DNA of 64,000 nucleotides from Rubrivirga marina (GCF_002283365.1 NZ_MQWD01000001.1:2072944-2136943), one strand, 5' to 3'. Shown: positions 37,157-45,819, numbered from the stretch's first letter. Translations and numbers: made by a program. The notes: generated from the letters alone by a model not told the origin.

Positions 37157-37735
37157 ATGTCCGTCGCCCTCGCCGCCCCGTCCGCCGCCTCCGTCGACCG
37201 CCTCCGCGCCGACGACGCCCCGCTCGCGCTCCAAGCCGCGCTCGTCGTGGGCACGGCCCTCCTGACCGGCCTGCTCGCCCAGTTCGAACTCCGCGTCTAC
37301 CTCTGGGAGGTCCCTCTCACGCTCCAGTCCATCGCCGTCTACGGCGCCGGGCTCTTCCTCGGCTGGCGGACCGGCGCGCTGGCGATGCTGCTGTACCTCG
37401 CGCTCGGGCTTGTCCTCCCGATGTACGCAGGCGGCGGCTCGGGCCTCGACCACCTGCTGGGCGCATCCGTCGGCTACCTCGTCGGGTTCCCGCTCGTGGC
37501 GGTCGTGGCCGGGCTCGTGACCGAGCGGAGCCGCGGGGCCGGGCGGAGCGTCCTCGGGCTCCTCGCCGGATCCGTGGTCCTGTTCACGTGCGGCGTCGCC
37601 GGGCTCTACGTCGTGGCCGACTACAGCTGGGCCGAGGCCGCCGTCAACGGGTGGCTCAAGTTCGTCCCGTGGGACCTGACCAAGATCGCGCTCGTGACGT
37701 CCCTCTACGCCGCCGCGCGCCGCGCCACCGCCTGA
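37157..37735 (+). CDS. bioY: biotin transporter BioY
   Basis: 192 residues, the substrate-binding S-component of an ECF biotin importer. About six membrane helices are visible, with the BioY landmarks VPLTLQSIAVYGAGLFLGWR, TGALAMLLYLALGLVLPMYAGG, DHLLGASVGYLVGFPLVAVV and the final WDLTKIALVTSLYAAARR. The ATG at 37157 gives a hydrophilic N-terminal stretch of ~25 residues, within family range. The energising EcfA/EcfT genes are not in this window, as is common for solitary or shared-module systems. Confidence 0.92.
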   Translation: MSVALAAPSAASVDRLRADDAPLALQAALVVGTALLTGLLAQFELRVYLWEVPLTLQSIAVYGAGLFLGWRTGALAMLLYLALGLVLPMYAGGGSGLDHLLGASVGYLVGFPLVAVVAGLVTERSRGAGRSVLGLLAGSVVLFTCGVAGLYVVADYSWAEAAVNGWLKFVPWDLTKIALVTSLYAAARRATA

Positions 37736-37757
37736 GCGACTCGCCCCATTCTTCGTC

Positions 37758-37785
37758 CGACGCCCGCCCCAACCGGCGGGCGTCG
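37758..37785 (+). terminator. 11-bp hairpin after bioY
   Basis: cgacgcccgcc (37758-37768) and ggcgggcgtcg (37775-37785) pair perfectly with a 6-nt loop CCAACC, 22 nt beyond the bioY stop. Confidence 0.65.
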
Positions 37786-37878
37786 TGCGTTCGGGGCGGA
37801 CCGTTCCCCGATGAGGGCTCCGTTACCTGATCCGCCAGCCGGGCGGCCCTCCTTGTGCTCACGCATCCCCCCGACCCC

Positions 37879-38562
37879 ATGCCCTCTCTCCGCGCTCCTC
37901 TCTCTGCGACCGTCGCCGCGCTGGCCGTCCTTGGCCTCGGCGCCTGCGACTCTTCCTACGACGACTACTACGAGGAGGACACCTCGCTCCAGGTCTTCGT
38001 CGCCGACTTCTCGTTCGACCCCGACGAGTACGACCCGCCGCGCGCCGACGAGGACCTCAAAACGGCGTCGTTCGACTCCCGCGACGCGACGGTCACGCGC
38101 GGCAGCCTCGACGACGCGCTGGAACTTGCCGGCGACGGGGCGCTCGTGATGCTCTACATCGACCTCGAGCTGGTCTCCGCGTTCGACGGCGCCGAGGGCA
38201 ACACGACGTGGTCGGCCCTGCCGCTGTCGCGCTCGTTCGAGGAGCTCGTGCTGGCCACCGATGGGGAGGGCGGAACGTTCGAGATCCCGGTCGTCGGCTA
38301 CACGGCGTCCTACGAGTACTCGTTCGACAACGACGACCTGTACTTCGACGTCGTCTCGTCGGCCCCGTACACCGACTTCTCGGACGACCCGCGCGTGCTG
38401 TTCGACTTCATCGTCCCGCAGCGCGTGGACGGCTCCGGCGACATCGACCTCCGGCTGGTCGTGATCCCAGACGAGCTGTACTACACGAACGCCCGCGCCG
38501 GCGCCCGCATCGACCTCCGCGACTACGAGGCCGTCAAGGCCGCCTACAACCTCCCGGACTGA
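37879..38562 (+). CDS. hypothetical acidic lipoprotein
   Basis: 227 residues; MPSLRAPLSATVAALAVLGL followed by GAC gives a lipobox with Cys23. The mature part is very acidic (DSSYDDYYEEDTSLQVFVAD) and beta-rich (ASYEYSFDNDDLYFDVVSSA, SGDIDLRLVVIPDELYYTNA), the last part resembling jelly-roll or Ig-like modules in uncharacterised Bacteroidota lipoproteins. No known family is recognised. Two hairpins follow it. Confidence 0.75.
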   Translation: MPSLRAPLSATVAALAVLGLGACDSSYDDYYEEDTSLQVFVADFSFDPDEYDPPRADEDLKTASFDSRDATVTRGSLDDALELAGDGALVMLYIDLELVSAFDGAEGNTTWSALPLSRSFEELVLATDGEGGTFEIPVVGYTASYEYSFDNDDLYFDVVSSAPYTDFSDDPRVLFDFIVPQRVDGSGDIDLRLVVIPDELYYTNARAGARIDLRDYEAVKAAYNLPD

Positions 38563-38571
38563 TCGGGAGCT

Positions 38572-38593
38572 CCCGCCTCGGCGTCGAGGCGGG
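38572..38593 (+). terminator. hairpin, CCGCCTCGG family, after the acidic lipoprotein gene
   Basis: cccgcctcg and cgaggcggg pair around GCGT, 9 nt after the stop at 38562. Confidence 0.55.
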
Positions 38594-38609
38594 GAGGGCC
38601 AGACACGCA

Positions 38610-38644
38610 GAAGGGGCAAGAGGTGCTGATCCTCTTGCCCCTTC
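38610..38644. terminator. 14-bp bidirectional hairpin
   Basis: gaaggggcaagagg and cctcttgccccttc pair perfectly with a 7-nt loop. It lies between the convergent stops at 38562 and 38675, and probably serves the minus-strand response regulator. Confidence 0.7.
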
Positions 38645-38674
38645 CCATATGCCCCGTGCCACGCGCGAAGCGCG

Positions 38675-39322
38675 CTAGACCTCGTTCTGCGCCGTCCAGA
38701 GCGTGGCGCGCTGGACGAACTCGTTGGTCGTCTCGATGCCCAGCTTCTGCTTGATGTGGACGCGGTGCGTCTCGACCGTCTTGGGCGAGAGCATCATGGC
38801 CTCGGCCACCTGCGACGTCGTGAGGCCCTGGCCGAAGTAGCGGAACACCTCGAGCTCCCGGTCGGTGAGGTCGCCCACGGACGACTCGGCGCCGGCGCCG
38901 GCCGAGAGGTAGCTCCCCACGACCCGGTCGCGGACGGCGTCGGAGAGGTGGAGCCGGCCGTCGAGGACGGTCCGGATGGCCTCGAGCAGGATCCCCGAGG
39001 CCTCCTGCTTGGCGACGTACCCCATGGCCCCGGCCCGGACGGCCCGCTCGGCGTAGACCCGCTCGGGGTACGCCGAGACGACGAGGATCTTGACCTCCGG
39101 GTACATCGAGCGGATCTGCTTGGTCAGCTCGATCCCGTCGGACCCGTCGATGGCGATGTCGGCCAGGACGAGGTCGGGCTTGGCCGCCGAGAGGAGGTCG
39201 ATGGCGTCGGGCCCCGACGACGCCTCGCCGACGACCTCGAGGTCCGGCGCGGAGCGGATGAGCGAGCGGATGCCCTCGCGGGTGATGGGGTGATCCTCGA
39301 CGAGGAAGACGCGGTGGGTCAT
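38675..39322 (-). CDS. NarL/FixJ-type response regulator
   Basis: 215 residues from the ATG at 39322. The receiver domain begins MTHRVFLVEDHPITREGIRS with acidic pocket Glu9/Asp10 and phospho-acceptor Asp55 in DLVLADIAIDG; Lys in GAMGYVAKQEASG completes the site. A LuxR-type helix-turn-helix occupies the C-terminus (LTDRELEVFRYFGQGLTTSQ, VAEAMMLSPKTVETHRVHIK). No histidine kinase is adjacent, so it is an orphan regulator here. It diverges from the VWA gene across 217 bp. Confidence 0.95.
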   Translation of the reverse strand: MTHRVFLVEDHPITREGIRSLIRSAPDLEVVGEASSGPDAIDLLSAAKPDLVLADIAIDGSDGIELTKQIRSMYPEVKILVVSAYPERVYAERAVRAGAMGYVAKQEASGILLEAIRTVLDGRLHLSDAVRDRVVGSYLSAGAGAESSVGDLTDRELEVFRYFGQGLTTSQVAEAMMLSPKTVETHRVHIKQKLGIETTNEFVQRATLWTAQNEV

Positions 39323-39539
39323 GGACGGGCGGTCCTGGGCCGAGTCGCGGCCCTGCTGGTGGCTACAGGAACGGGTGAGCGCCCGTGCGCGCTCAGGGAA
39401 AACACGACGGAGCCGTATCGGGGGTTTCCGTAGGGCGCGGCGCGGCGTCTCATTTTCACTCTCGAATGAAACCTGCATCGGGCACGGGCGGAACGACGCG
39501 GCCCGTTCGGGGTGCGACAGTCTGCTCTCCTTCGAACCC

Positions 39540-40640
39540 ATGCGCTTCCGCTACGCCGAGTGGGACGACGCGCGCCACGGGACGGCGCGATCGACGTTCG
39601 ACACGCTCTTCGACCTGTTCCAGCAGCTCCTCTTCCACACCGGCGGCGACGCCGACGAGGCGCTCCAGTGGCTCACGGCCATCGACAAGGAGTACGGGAT
39701 CACCGACGAGGACATGGGCCTCGGCGACTTTATCGACGAGCTCAAGGACCGCGGCTACATCGACCGCGATGACCAGACGGGCGTCGTGAGCATCACGGCC
39801 AAGGCCGAGCGCGGCCTCCGCGAGCGGTCGCTCGAGGAGATCTTCAAGGACCTCCGGAAGGCCGGCCGCGGCGACCACAAGACGCCGTTCTCGGGGATGG
39901 GGAGCGAGCGCCAGCCCGAGACCCGGCCCTACACCTTCGGCGACGACGTCCACGACCTCGACGTCACGGGCACGCTCTCGAACGCCTTCCGCCGCGGCGG
40001 CATCGACGAGTTCGGGCTGACACAGGACGACTTCCAGGTGTTCGAGACCGACCACCACACGTCGGTGGCGACCGTCCTGATGATCGACCTCAGCCACTCG
40101 ATGGTGCTCTACGGCGAGGACCGGATCACGCCGGCGCGCAAGACGGCCCTCGCCCTCGCCGAGCTCATCACGACGCGCTACCCTAAGGACACGCTCGACA
40201 TCGTGGCGTTCGGGAACGAGGCGTGGGAGGTCGAGATGAAGGACCTCCCGTACCTCCAGGTCGGCCCGTACCACACGAACACGCGGGCCGGGCTCGAGCG
40301 GGCGCGCGACATCCTCCGGCGCCGGAAGAACCGCAACAAGCAGATCTTCATGGTGACCGACGGGAAACCGTCGTGCCACTTCGTGAACGGCCGGCTCTAC
40401 CGGAACGCGTACGGGCTCGACCGCCAGATCGTCAACAAGGTGCTCGACGAGGCGGCCATCTGCCGGCGCGAGGGGATCACGATCACGACGTTCATGATCG
40501 CCCGCGACCCGTACCTCCAGGACTTCGTCCGCCAGCTGACGGAGGTGAACCACGGCCGCGCCTACTACGCCGGGCTCGACGAGTTGGGCGGGTTCCTGTT
40601 CGAGGACTACGTCCGCAACCGCCGCAAGCGGATGCGGTAG
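39540..40640 (+). CDS. von Willebrand factor A-domain protein
   Basis: 366 residues from the ATG at 39540. The N-terminal ~150 residues are helical and acidic (FDTLFDLFQQLLFHTGGDAD); the VWA domain follows with a complete MIDAS: VATVLMIDLSHSM (DxSxS), a Thr in ITPARKTALALAELI region and FMVTDGKPSCHF (second Asp). Proteins of this type often act with MoxR ATPases as metal-ion-dependent chaperones or insertases, but no MoxR gene is next to it. It has no signal peptide, so it is predicted cytoplasmic. Confidence 0.85.
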   Translation: MRFRYAEWDDARHGTARSTFDTLFDLFQQLLFHTGGDADEALQWLTAIDKEYGITDEDMGLGDFIDELKDRGYIDRDDQTGVVSITAKAERGLRERSLEEIFKDLRKAGRGDHKTPFSGMGSERQPETRPYTFGDDVHDLDVTGTLSNAFRRGGIDEFGLTQDDFQVFETDHHTSVATVLMIDLSHSMVLYGEDRITPARKTALALAELITTRYPKDTLDIVAFGNEAWEVEMKDLPYLQVGPYHTNTRAGLERARDILRRRKNRNKQIFMVTDGKPSCHFVNGRLYRNAYGLDRQIVNKVLDEAAICRREGITITTFMIARDPYLQDFVRQLTEVNHGRAYYAGLDELGGFLFEDYVRNRRKRMR

Positions 40641-40652
40641 CCACCGCGACCC

Positions 40653-40678
40653 CGCCCACCTCGGTGCCGAGGCGGGCG
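40653..40678 (+). terminator. hairpin, CCGCCTCGG family, after the VWA gene
   Basis: cgcccacctcgg (40653-40664) and ccgaggcgggcg (40667-40678) pair with one G-T pair around a 2-nt centre, 12 nt past the stop. Confidence 0.6.
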
Positions 40679-40747
40679 ACCTCACGCGGTCGTCACCCTG
40701 CGGGAGCGGGGCGCGGGGCAACTTGGCCGCGTCCTCCGCCCGACCCC

Positions 40748-41500
40748 GTGATCCGACTCTTCCTGGCCGACATCGACGGCTGTCTCTCCGAGCCGTACGT
40801 CCCGTTCGACCTCGACGGGTTCCGCCAACTCCGCGGCTGGGCGACGCGGGCGGAAACGGACGACCGGTACCCCCGCCTCGGCATCTGTTCCGGGCGGAGC
40901 TACGCCTACGTCGAGGCCACGTCGCAGGCGCTCGGGCTTCGGGCGCCGGCCCTGTTCGAGAGCGGCGGCGGCCGGTTCGACCTGCCCGACGCGCGCATCA
41001 CCTGGAACCCCGCGCTGACGCCCGACACCGAGGCCGCGCTCGGGGCCTGCCGCGCGTTCCTCGTCGAGCACGTCGTCCCGCGCTCCGCGACCGTCTCGTT
41101 CGACTACGGGAAGCGGTCGCAGGCCGGCATCGTGAGCCCGGTCGTCGGCGAGTGCGAGACGTTTCTGGACGAGGTCGAGGCGTTCGTCGCCGAGCAGACG
41201 GTCGCGCTCCACGCCTACCACACGCCGTACTCCATCGACGTCGTGCCGGCGGGGCTGACCAAGGTCCAGGCCCTCCGCTGGCTCGCCGAGGCGGACGGAC
41301 TGGGGCTCGGCGAACTCGCGTTCATCGGCGACACGAACGGTGACGCGCCGGCCATCGAGGCGGCCGGCCTCGGGTTCGCGCCGTCGAATGGCGTCGACGC
41401 GGCGCGAGGGGCGGCCGACGTGGTGACCGAGGGCGCCGTGCTCGACGGCGTGATCGAGGCGTACCGGGCGTGCCTCGCTCGCAACGGCGCCGAGGAATAA
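40748..41500 (+). CDS. HAD-superfamily (Cof/type IIB) phosphatase
   Basis: 250 residues with GTG start at 40748 (VIRLFLADIDGCLSEPYVPF). Motif I is DIDGC with two Asp, a Ser/Thr motif follows in RLGICSGRSYAYVEA, a C2-type cap is inserted between ~80 and 190, Lys in PAGLTKVQALRWLAE, and motif IV is FIGDTNGDAPAIEAAG. This is the Cof-like or sugar-phosphate phosphatase group; substrate is unknown. The HAD motif starts so near the N-terminus that no earlier start is likely. Confidence 0.88.
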   Translation: MIRLFLADIDGCLSEPYVPFDLDGFRQLRGWATRAETDDRYPRLGICSGRSYAYVEATSQALGLRAPALFESGGGRFDLPDARITWNPALTPDTEAALGACRAFLVEHVVPRSATVSFDYGKRSQAGIVSPVVGECETFLDEVEAFVAEQTVALHAYHTPYSIDVVPAGLTKVQALRWLAEADGLGLGELAFIGDTNGDAPAIEAAGLGFAPSNGVDAARGAADVVTEGAVLDGVIEAYRACLARNGAEE

Positions 41501-41615
41501 CCTGGCACGGCGGCCCGTTCGCGTGACGCGGCGGTGGCCGACGTTTGTGAGCGATCCGCGTTGGGACGCCCGTGCCCGTTGCCGATACATTCGATCCGTC
41601 CCCCCCGCCCCCGCG

Positions 41616-42416
41616 ATGCGCCAACTCGCCGTCCTGGTCCTCCTCGTCGCCCCCGCGCTCGCCAGCGCCCAGGCGAGCCGTGAGGTCTCGGCCGTGGGGG
41701 CGCCCGCGCCCGTCGTCTACGACGTCGACGCCGCGCCGGCCTACTACGTAACCGAGCGCGGCGTGGCGCTCCGCGAGGCGCCGCACGAGAACGCCCGGAC
41801 GCTCGCGACGCTCCGGACCCGCGACGGCGTCCGCGTCCTCGCCGAGGACGGCGCCCCGGCGGACGGGTTCGCCCACGGTTGGCGGCTCGTGCAGTGGGGC
41901 GAGACGCGCGGCTACGTCCGCGCCGGGACGCTCTCGAACGTCTGGATCCGCGTCGACAAGAGCGAGCGGATGACGTACGTCTACCGCGGCGCCGAGCTGC
42001 TCCGCGAGTTCCCGGCCGACGTGTCGGTGAGCCCCGAGGACAAGGTCCGGCGATCGGGGCAGGAGGAACTCGAGCACTACCGGATCCCCGAGGGCACGTT
42101 CTTCGTGACGCGCCTCAACCCCAACTCGAGCTACTACCGGGCCTTCGTCCTGAGCTACCCCGGCCCCGCTCACGCGCTGCGCGGGGTCCGGGACGGCATC
42201 ATCACGCAGGCGCAGTACGAGGCCATCGCACGGGCCGACCGGGAGGGCCTGGAGCCACCGATGAACACGGCGCTCGGCGGGCTCATCGAGATCCACGGCC
42301 ACGGCTCCGGACGCCAGCGGGCGTGGACCCGCGGGTGCGTCGCGCTCCGCAACGTCCACATGGACGAGCTGTGGGCCTACGTCGAGGTCGGCACGCCCGT
42401 CGTCATCGAGCCGTAG
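41616..42416 (+). CDS. exported L,D-transpeptidase (YkuD) with SH3-like domain
   Basis: 266 residues; signal peptide MRQLAVLVLLVAPALASA then an SH3-like domain (YYVTERGVALREAPHENART, WRLVQWGETRGYVRAGTL). The catalytic YkuD domain runs from ~110 (WIRVDKSERMTYVYRGAELL) to the motif GGLIEIHGHGSGRQRAWTRG followed by CVALRN, that is HGxx...GC with the nucleophilic Cys. Such enzymes form 3-3 cross-links or attach proteins in peptidoglycan. An upstream TACATTCG box could be the -7 element. It precedes the two NfeD genes in the same direction. Confidence 0.92.
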   Translation: MRQLAVLVLLVAPALASAQASREVSAVGAPAPVVYDVDAAPAYYVTERGVALREAPHENARTLATLRTRDGVRVLAEDGAPADGFAHGWRLVQWGETRGYVRAGTLSNVWIRVDKSERMTYVYRGAELLREFPADVSVSPEDKVRRSGQEELEHYRIPEGTFFVTRLNPNSSYYRAFVLSYPGPAHALRGVRDGIITQAQYEAIARADREGLEPPMNTALGGLIEIHGHGSGRQRAWTRGCVALRNVHMDELWAYVEVGTPVVIEP

Positions 42417-42519
42417 GACGGGCACGGACAGGGGGCGGGGAGGCCGCGCCGAAGCCGGCGCGAAGTCGCAACACCGGGTTATGGGCCGACGTACCCGCCC
42501 GACACGTTCCGTCCGTCCC

Positions 42520-43896
42520 ATGACCGCCCTCCGCTCGGCCGTCCCCACCCTGCTCCTCGCGCTGCTCGCGGTTGCCGCCGGCGGGCCACGCGCCCAGTCC
42601 GCCGAGGCCCTCACGCTCGACGCGCCGCTCGGCGACGGGCCGGTCTACCACGTCACGATCGACGGGATGATCGACAACGCGCTCGCGGCCTACGTCGACC
42701 GCGCGCTCAGCGACGCCGCCGCCGACTCCGCGGCCGTCGTCGTCTTCCGCATCGACACGTTCGGCGGCCTCCTCGACGCGGCCGACGAGATCCGCAAGGC
42801 CATCCTGTCGTCGCCGGTCCCGACGGTCGCCGTGATCGACCGGAACGCGGCCTCGGCAGGCGCCCTCATCGCCTACGCCAACGACAAGATCGTCTTCGTG
42901 CCCGGTGCGTCGATGGGCGCCGCGACGGCCGTGAACCAGACCGGCGAGTACGCCCCCGAAAAGATCCAGAGCTACACGCGCGGCCTGATGCGCGCGACGG
43001 CCGAGGCGACCGGCCGCGACCCGCAGATCGCCGAGGCCATGGTCGACGAGACCATCGCCGTGCCGGGCGTCAGCGAGGAGGGCGAACTCCTGACCGTTTC
43101 GTCGGATGAGGCCCTCCGCCTCGGCATCGCCGACGCCGTCCTCCCGTCCGTCGACGCCGTCGTCGACGCGCTGGGGGCGGAGAGCAACCGACAGGAGGAC
43201 CACGCGGCGACGCGGGCCGAGCGGGTCCTCCGGTTCCTCGGATCACCGGTCATGGCCTCGCTCCTGCTCATGATGATGATGGGCGGGCTGTACTTCGAGA
43301 TCCAGACGCCGGGCGTCGGGTTCGCGGGCGCCGTCGCGCTCGTCGGGGCCGCGCTGTTCTTCGCCCCGCACTACCTGCTCGGGCTCGTCGAGAGCTGGGA
43401 GATCGCGCTCTTCGCCGTCGGGGTCGGGCTGCTCTTGGTCGAGGTGTTTGTGACGCCGGGGTTCGGCGTGTTCGGGGTCGGCGGGCTCGTGCTCACGCTC
43501 GGCGCGCTCCTCATCGCGCTCGTCCCCAACGTCGGGTTCGACTTCCCGACGAACGGCGAGATCGCGCGGGCGACGACGACGCTGGCCGGTGCCCTCGTGC
43601 TCCTGGTCCTCTTCGCGATCTCGCTGGGCCGAATGCTCCCACGGTCCGAGCGGTTCAACCGGCTCGTCCTCGCGCCCGACCTGTCGGCCGCGTCCGGCTA
43701 CACGTCGTCCGACACGCTGGCCGACCTCGTGGGCCTGTCGGGCACGGCGGTCACGAGCCTCCGCCCGTCGGGCACGGCCGAGATCGACGGGCGGCGCGTC
43801 GACGTCGTGTCGGAGGGCCCGTTCGTGTCGTCCGGGGCGCGGGTCGAGGTCGTCCGCTCACGCGGCGCCGTCGTCGTCGTCCGTGAGGTTTCTTAG
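42520..43896 (+). CDS. NfeD1-type membrane protein with ClpP-class serine protease domain
   Basis: 458 residues from the ATG at 42520, with signal peptide (PTLLLALLAVAAGG). The N-terminal half is a ClpP/SppA-like protease: VVVFRIDTFGGLLDAADEIR, the nucleophile region RNAASAGALIAYANDKIVFV with Ser in ASAG, and a Lys further on. Four or five hydrophobic helices follow (GSPVMASLLLMMMMGGLYFE, WEIALFAVGVGLLLVEVFV), and an OB-fold NfeD-C domain ends it (LVGLSGTAVTSLRPSGTAEI). Such proteins work with stomatin/FloT-like partners in membrane organisation; none is adjacent. The second NfeD gene follows at 21 bp. Confidence 0.9.
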   Translation: MTALRSAVPTLLLALLAVAAGGPRAQSAEALTLDAPLGDGPVYHVTIDGMIDNALAAYVDRALSDAAADSAAVVVFRIDTFGGLLDAADEIRKAILSSPVPTVAVIDRNAASAGALIAYANDKIVFVPGASMGAATAVNQTGEYAPEKIQSYTRGLMRATAEATGRDPQIAEAMVDETIAVPGVSEEGELLTVSSDEALRLGIADAVLPSVDAVVDALGAESNRQEDHAATRAERVLRFLGSPVMASLLLMMMMGGLYFEIQTPGVGFAGAVALVGAALFFAPHYLLGLVESWEIALFAVGVGLLLVEVFVTPGFGVFGVGGLVLTLGALLIALVPNVGFDFPTNGEIARATTTLAGALVLLVLFAISLGRMLPRSERFNRLVLAPDLSAASGYTSSDTLADLVGLSGTAVTSLRPSGTAEIDGRRVDVVSEGPFVSSGARVEVVRSRGAVVVVREVS

Positions 43897-43917
43897 GGGC
43901 TTCGGCCCACCGTTCGA

Positions 43918-44403
43918 ATGGAGATCCTGATCCCGATCCTGCTCATCCTCGTCGGCCTCGCGCTCGTGGTCGTCGAGGTGACGGTCGTGCCCGGGCTCAA
44001 CGTGGTCGGGGTGATCGGCGTGCTGGGGGCGGCGGTCGGGGTGGTCGTGGCGTTCGCCGAGTTCGGCCCGGCCGGCGGGCTCGGCACGCTCGCGGCGACG
44101 ATCCTCGCGGCCGGCGGCATCGCCTACGTCCTATGGGAGAGCGGGGCCTGGGACCGGTTCGTCCTGTTCGACAGCCTGAGGCGCGACGCCGGCGCGGACG
44201 CCGAGGAGACCGAGTCGCGCGCCCGCCTGCTCGGCAAGACGGGCACGGCTCTCACCCCGCTCCGCCCCGGCGGCGTCGCGGACGTCGAGGGCGCCCGCGT
44301 CGAGGTCGAGACCGAGGGTGCCTTCGTCGCTGCCGGGAGCCGCGTCCGCGTCGTTGCGCTCGACCGCCGACGGATCCTCGTCCGGCTCGACGAGGTCGCG
44401 TAG
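43918..44403 (+). CDS. short NfeD-like membrane protein
   Basis: 161 residues: a cluster of hydrophobic helices (IPILLILVGLALVVVEVTVV, VVGVIGVLGAAVGVVVAFAE, LAATILAAGGIAYVLW) and an OB-like NfeD-C domain (LLGKTGTALTPLRPGGVADV, GAFVAAGSRVRVVALDRRRI). It lacks the protease half. It lies 21 bp behind the protease-NfeD gene, so they likely form an operon and perhaps a complex. The hairpin at 44405 ends the unit. Confidence 0.88.
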   Translation: MEILIPILLILVGLALVVVEVTVVPGLNVVGVIGVLGAAVGVVVAFAEFGPAGGLGTLAATILAAGGIAYVLWESGAWDRFVLFDSLRRDAGADAEETESRARLLGKTGTALTPLRPGGVADVEGARVEVETEGAFVAAGSRVRVVALDRRRILVRLDEVA

Positions 44404-44404
44404 G

Positions 44405-44432
44405 TCCCTCGACCTCGATGCCGAGGCGGGGA
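44405..44432 (+). terminator. degenerate CCGCCTCGG-family hairpin after the NfeD pair
   Basis: The sequence ccctcgacctcg and cgaggcggggag pairs mainly through cctcg/cgagg with a 4-nt ATGC loop. It follows the stop at 44403 directly. Confidence 0.45.
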
Positions 44433-44453
44433 GCCTGGGGTGAGGCCCGCCCG

Positions 44454-44460
44454 TAGCTTC
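44454..44460 (+). promoter_or_regulatory. TAGCTTC -7-like box before the lipoprotein gene at 44484
   Basis: CCCGTAGCTTC ending 23 nt before the ATG; identical string to that before uppP. Confidence 0.4.
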
Positions 44461-44483
44461 GGAGTCCCACCGATCCGATCTCG

Positions 44484-45140
44484 ATGCGTCCGCTGCTCTG
44501 CCTCCTCGCCCTCGCCACGCTCGCCGCCTGTTCCGAGCCCGGCCCGCCGGCCACGCCGCCTGAGGGGTGGGTCGAGGCGAGCCCGGCGCGCTGGTACGTG
44601 CCGGGGACCGACACGACGGCCGCCTTCCGCGACCTCACCACGCTCGAGGCCATGGGCGTCGCCCGCGACGAGTCCGAGTTCGTCCGCTGGGTCCAGGAGA
44701 AGATGACGGACATCTACCGGACCGACCCCGAGACGGTCGATTCGGTCTTCGCCGCCGAGTTCCTCGACGACGTCCAGGCCGGCGTCCCTGAGGGCGACGA
44801 CTACGGCGCGGCGGCCGACGCGCTCGTCAACCAGATCAAAACCGACTTTTTCCAGCGCTACAACGCGTCGCGCTACCAGCCGCAGGCCGAGGGCCTCGTC
44901 GTGCCGGACAGCCTGTCGGACGCGTCGGGCCGCGTCGCCGTCCAGGTGTACGTCGACGAGGCCAACGAGCCCGTCGCGATCAAGCTGGTCGAGGGGACGG
45001 GCACGGCGCTCGACCAGATCTTTATGCGCCGCGTCCTCGGCAGCACGTTCACCGACGCGTGGGTCCGCCCGGAGGCCGGCCGCGTCGGCGGCGTCGAGAT
45101 TCCGAACTGGGTCCACGTCGAGAGCGACTTCGGGGGGTAG
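44484..45140 (+). CDS. hypothetical lipoprotein with TonB-C-like end
   Basis: 218 residues; MRPLLCLLALATLAACSEPG carries a lipobox (LAAC16). The middle is helical (EFVRWVQEKMTDIYRTDPET). The C-terminal ~75 residues (RVAVQVYVDEANEPVAIKLV, GTALDQIFMRRVLGSTFTDA, GGVEIPNWVHVE) have the strand-helix-strand pattern of TonB/energy-transducer C-terminal domains, where VEGTG and DxAFMRAL-like segments are common. That assignment is tentative. Monocistronic: own -7-like box and a hairpin/repeat block after it. Confidence 0.72.
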   Translation: MRPLLCLLALATLAACSEPGPPATPPEGWVEASPARWYVPGTDTTAAFRDLTTLEAMGVARDESEFVRWVQEKMTDIYRTDPETVDSVFAAEFLDDVQAGVPEGDDYGAAADALVNQIKTDFFQRYNASRYQPQAEGLVVPDSLSDASGRVAVQVYVDEANEPVAIKLVEGTGTALDQIFMRRVLGSTFTDAWVRPEAGRVGGVEIPNWVHVESDFGG

Positions 45141-45204
45141 GGCCCGCTGCGCTCGCGGGAACGAGAAACGTGCAGAGGGTGCCTGGTTCCGGCACGGCGT
45201 TCGG

Positions 45205-45236
45205 CCCCGCTCGCCTCGGCGCCGAGGTGGGCGGGG
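45205..45236 (+). terminator. hairpin, CCGCCTCGG family, after the gene ending at 45140
   Basis: ccccgctcgcctcggc (45205-45220) and gccgaggtgggcgggg (45221-45236) form a nearly perfect 16-bp stem with no loop spacer. It lies 64 nt beyond the stop, at the left edge of the dispersed repeat at 45253. Confidence 0.55.
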
Positions 45237-45252
45237 CGGGTGTTCGTCTCGG

Positions 45253-45369
45253 CCATCCTGAGCGGAGCGAAGGATTTCGCGTCGGCCGACTTCACGCACT
45301 GTGCGAGCCTCGCGCGCGAGGCCATCGAGACCCTTCGCTTCACCGCAGAGCGGTTCCGCTCAGGATGAC
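45253..45369. repeat. dispersed inverted-repeat element (CATCCTGAGCG type)
   Basis: Left end CATCCTGAGCGGAGCGAAGG and right end CGCTCAGGATGAC with CCCTTCGCTTC inside it are inverted copies, about 117 bp apart end to end. The sequence fits a type of small non-coding repeat seen widely in bacterial genomes, with termini like GTCATCCTGAGCGnAGCGAAGGATC. A partial match (TTCGGCTTCGCTCAG) sits in the loop of the hairpin at 62458-62503. The remaining sequence of the 298-bp gap after 45140 holds no gene. Confidence 0.6.
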
Positions 45370-45438
45370 ACGTACGAAGAGGTGCGGCCCGATCTCGACC
45401 CGCCGGTCGATGGGTGCCGCCTTCAGTCCTCAGTCCCC

Positions 45439-45819
45439 ATGACTCTCGACGTGCTCCCCGGCCGGCTCGCCGTGTCCCGACTGACCCCGTCGGCCTCGGT
45501 GGCCTCGTGGATGGGGGAGGGCGCGCTGTCGAGCGTGACGCGGACCGACGCCGAGCTGTCGGTCGTCTGCGACGAGGCCGCCGTGCCGGCGGGCGTGACG
45601 GTCGAGGGCGGGTGGCGGGCGCTCCGCGTCCGCGGGCCGCTGGCGTTCGAGCTGACCGGGATCTTGGCCGACCTCGCCCACACGCTCGCCGAGGCCGGCG
45701 TCTCGATCTTCGCCGTCTCGACGTTCGACACGGACGTCGTGCTCGTCAAGGCCGACCGGCTGGACGACGCGGCCGACGCGCTTCGGGCCGCTGGCCACGA
45801 GGTCGTCAGCGGCGGCTGA
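45439..45819 (+). CDS. ACT-domain protein
   Basis: 126 residues. The N-terminal part (MTLDVLPGRLAVSRLTPSAS, VASWMGEGALSSVTRTDAEL) and a C-terminal ACT fold (FELTGILADLAHTLAEAGVS, IFAVSTFDTDVVLVKADRLD) match the ACT_7/CASTOR-like family of small amino-acid-binding proteins of unknown role. The ATG at 45439 is used; earlier in-frame codons belong to the repeat region. Its last 14 bp overlap the end of the convergent RNase H-fold gene. Confidence 0.88.
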   Translation: MTLDVLPGRLAVSRLTPSASVASWMGEGALSSVTRTDAELSVVCDEAAVPAGVTVEGGWRALRVRGPLAFELTGILADLAHTLAEAGVSIFAVSTFDTDVVLVKADRLDDAADALRAAGHEVVSGG

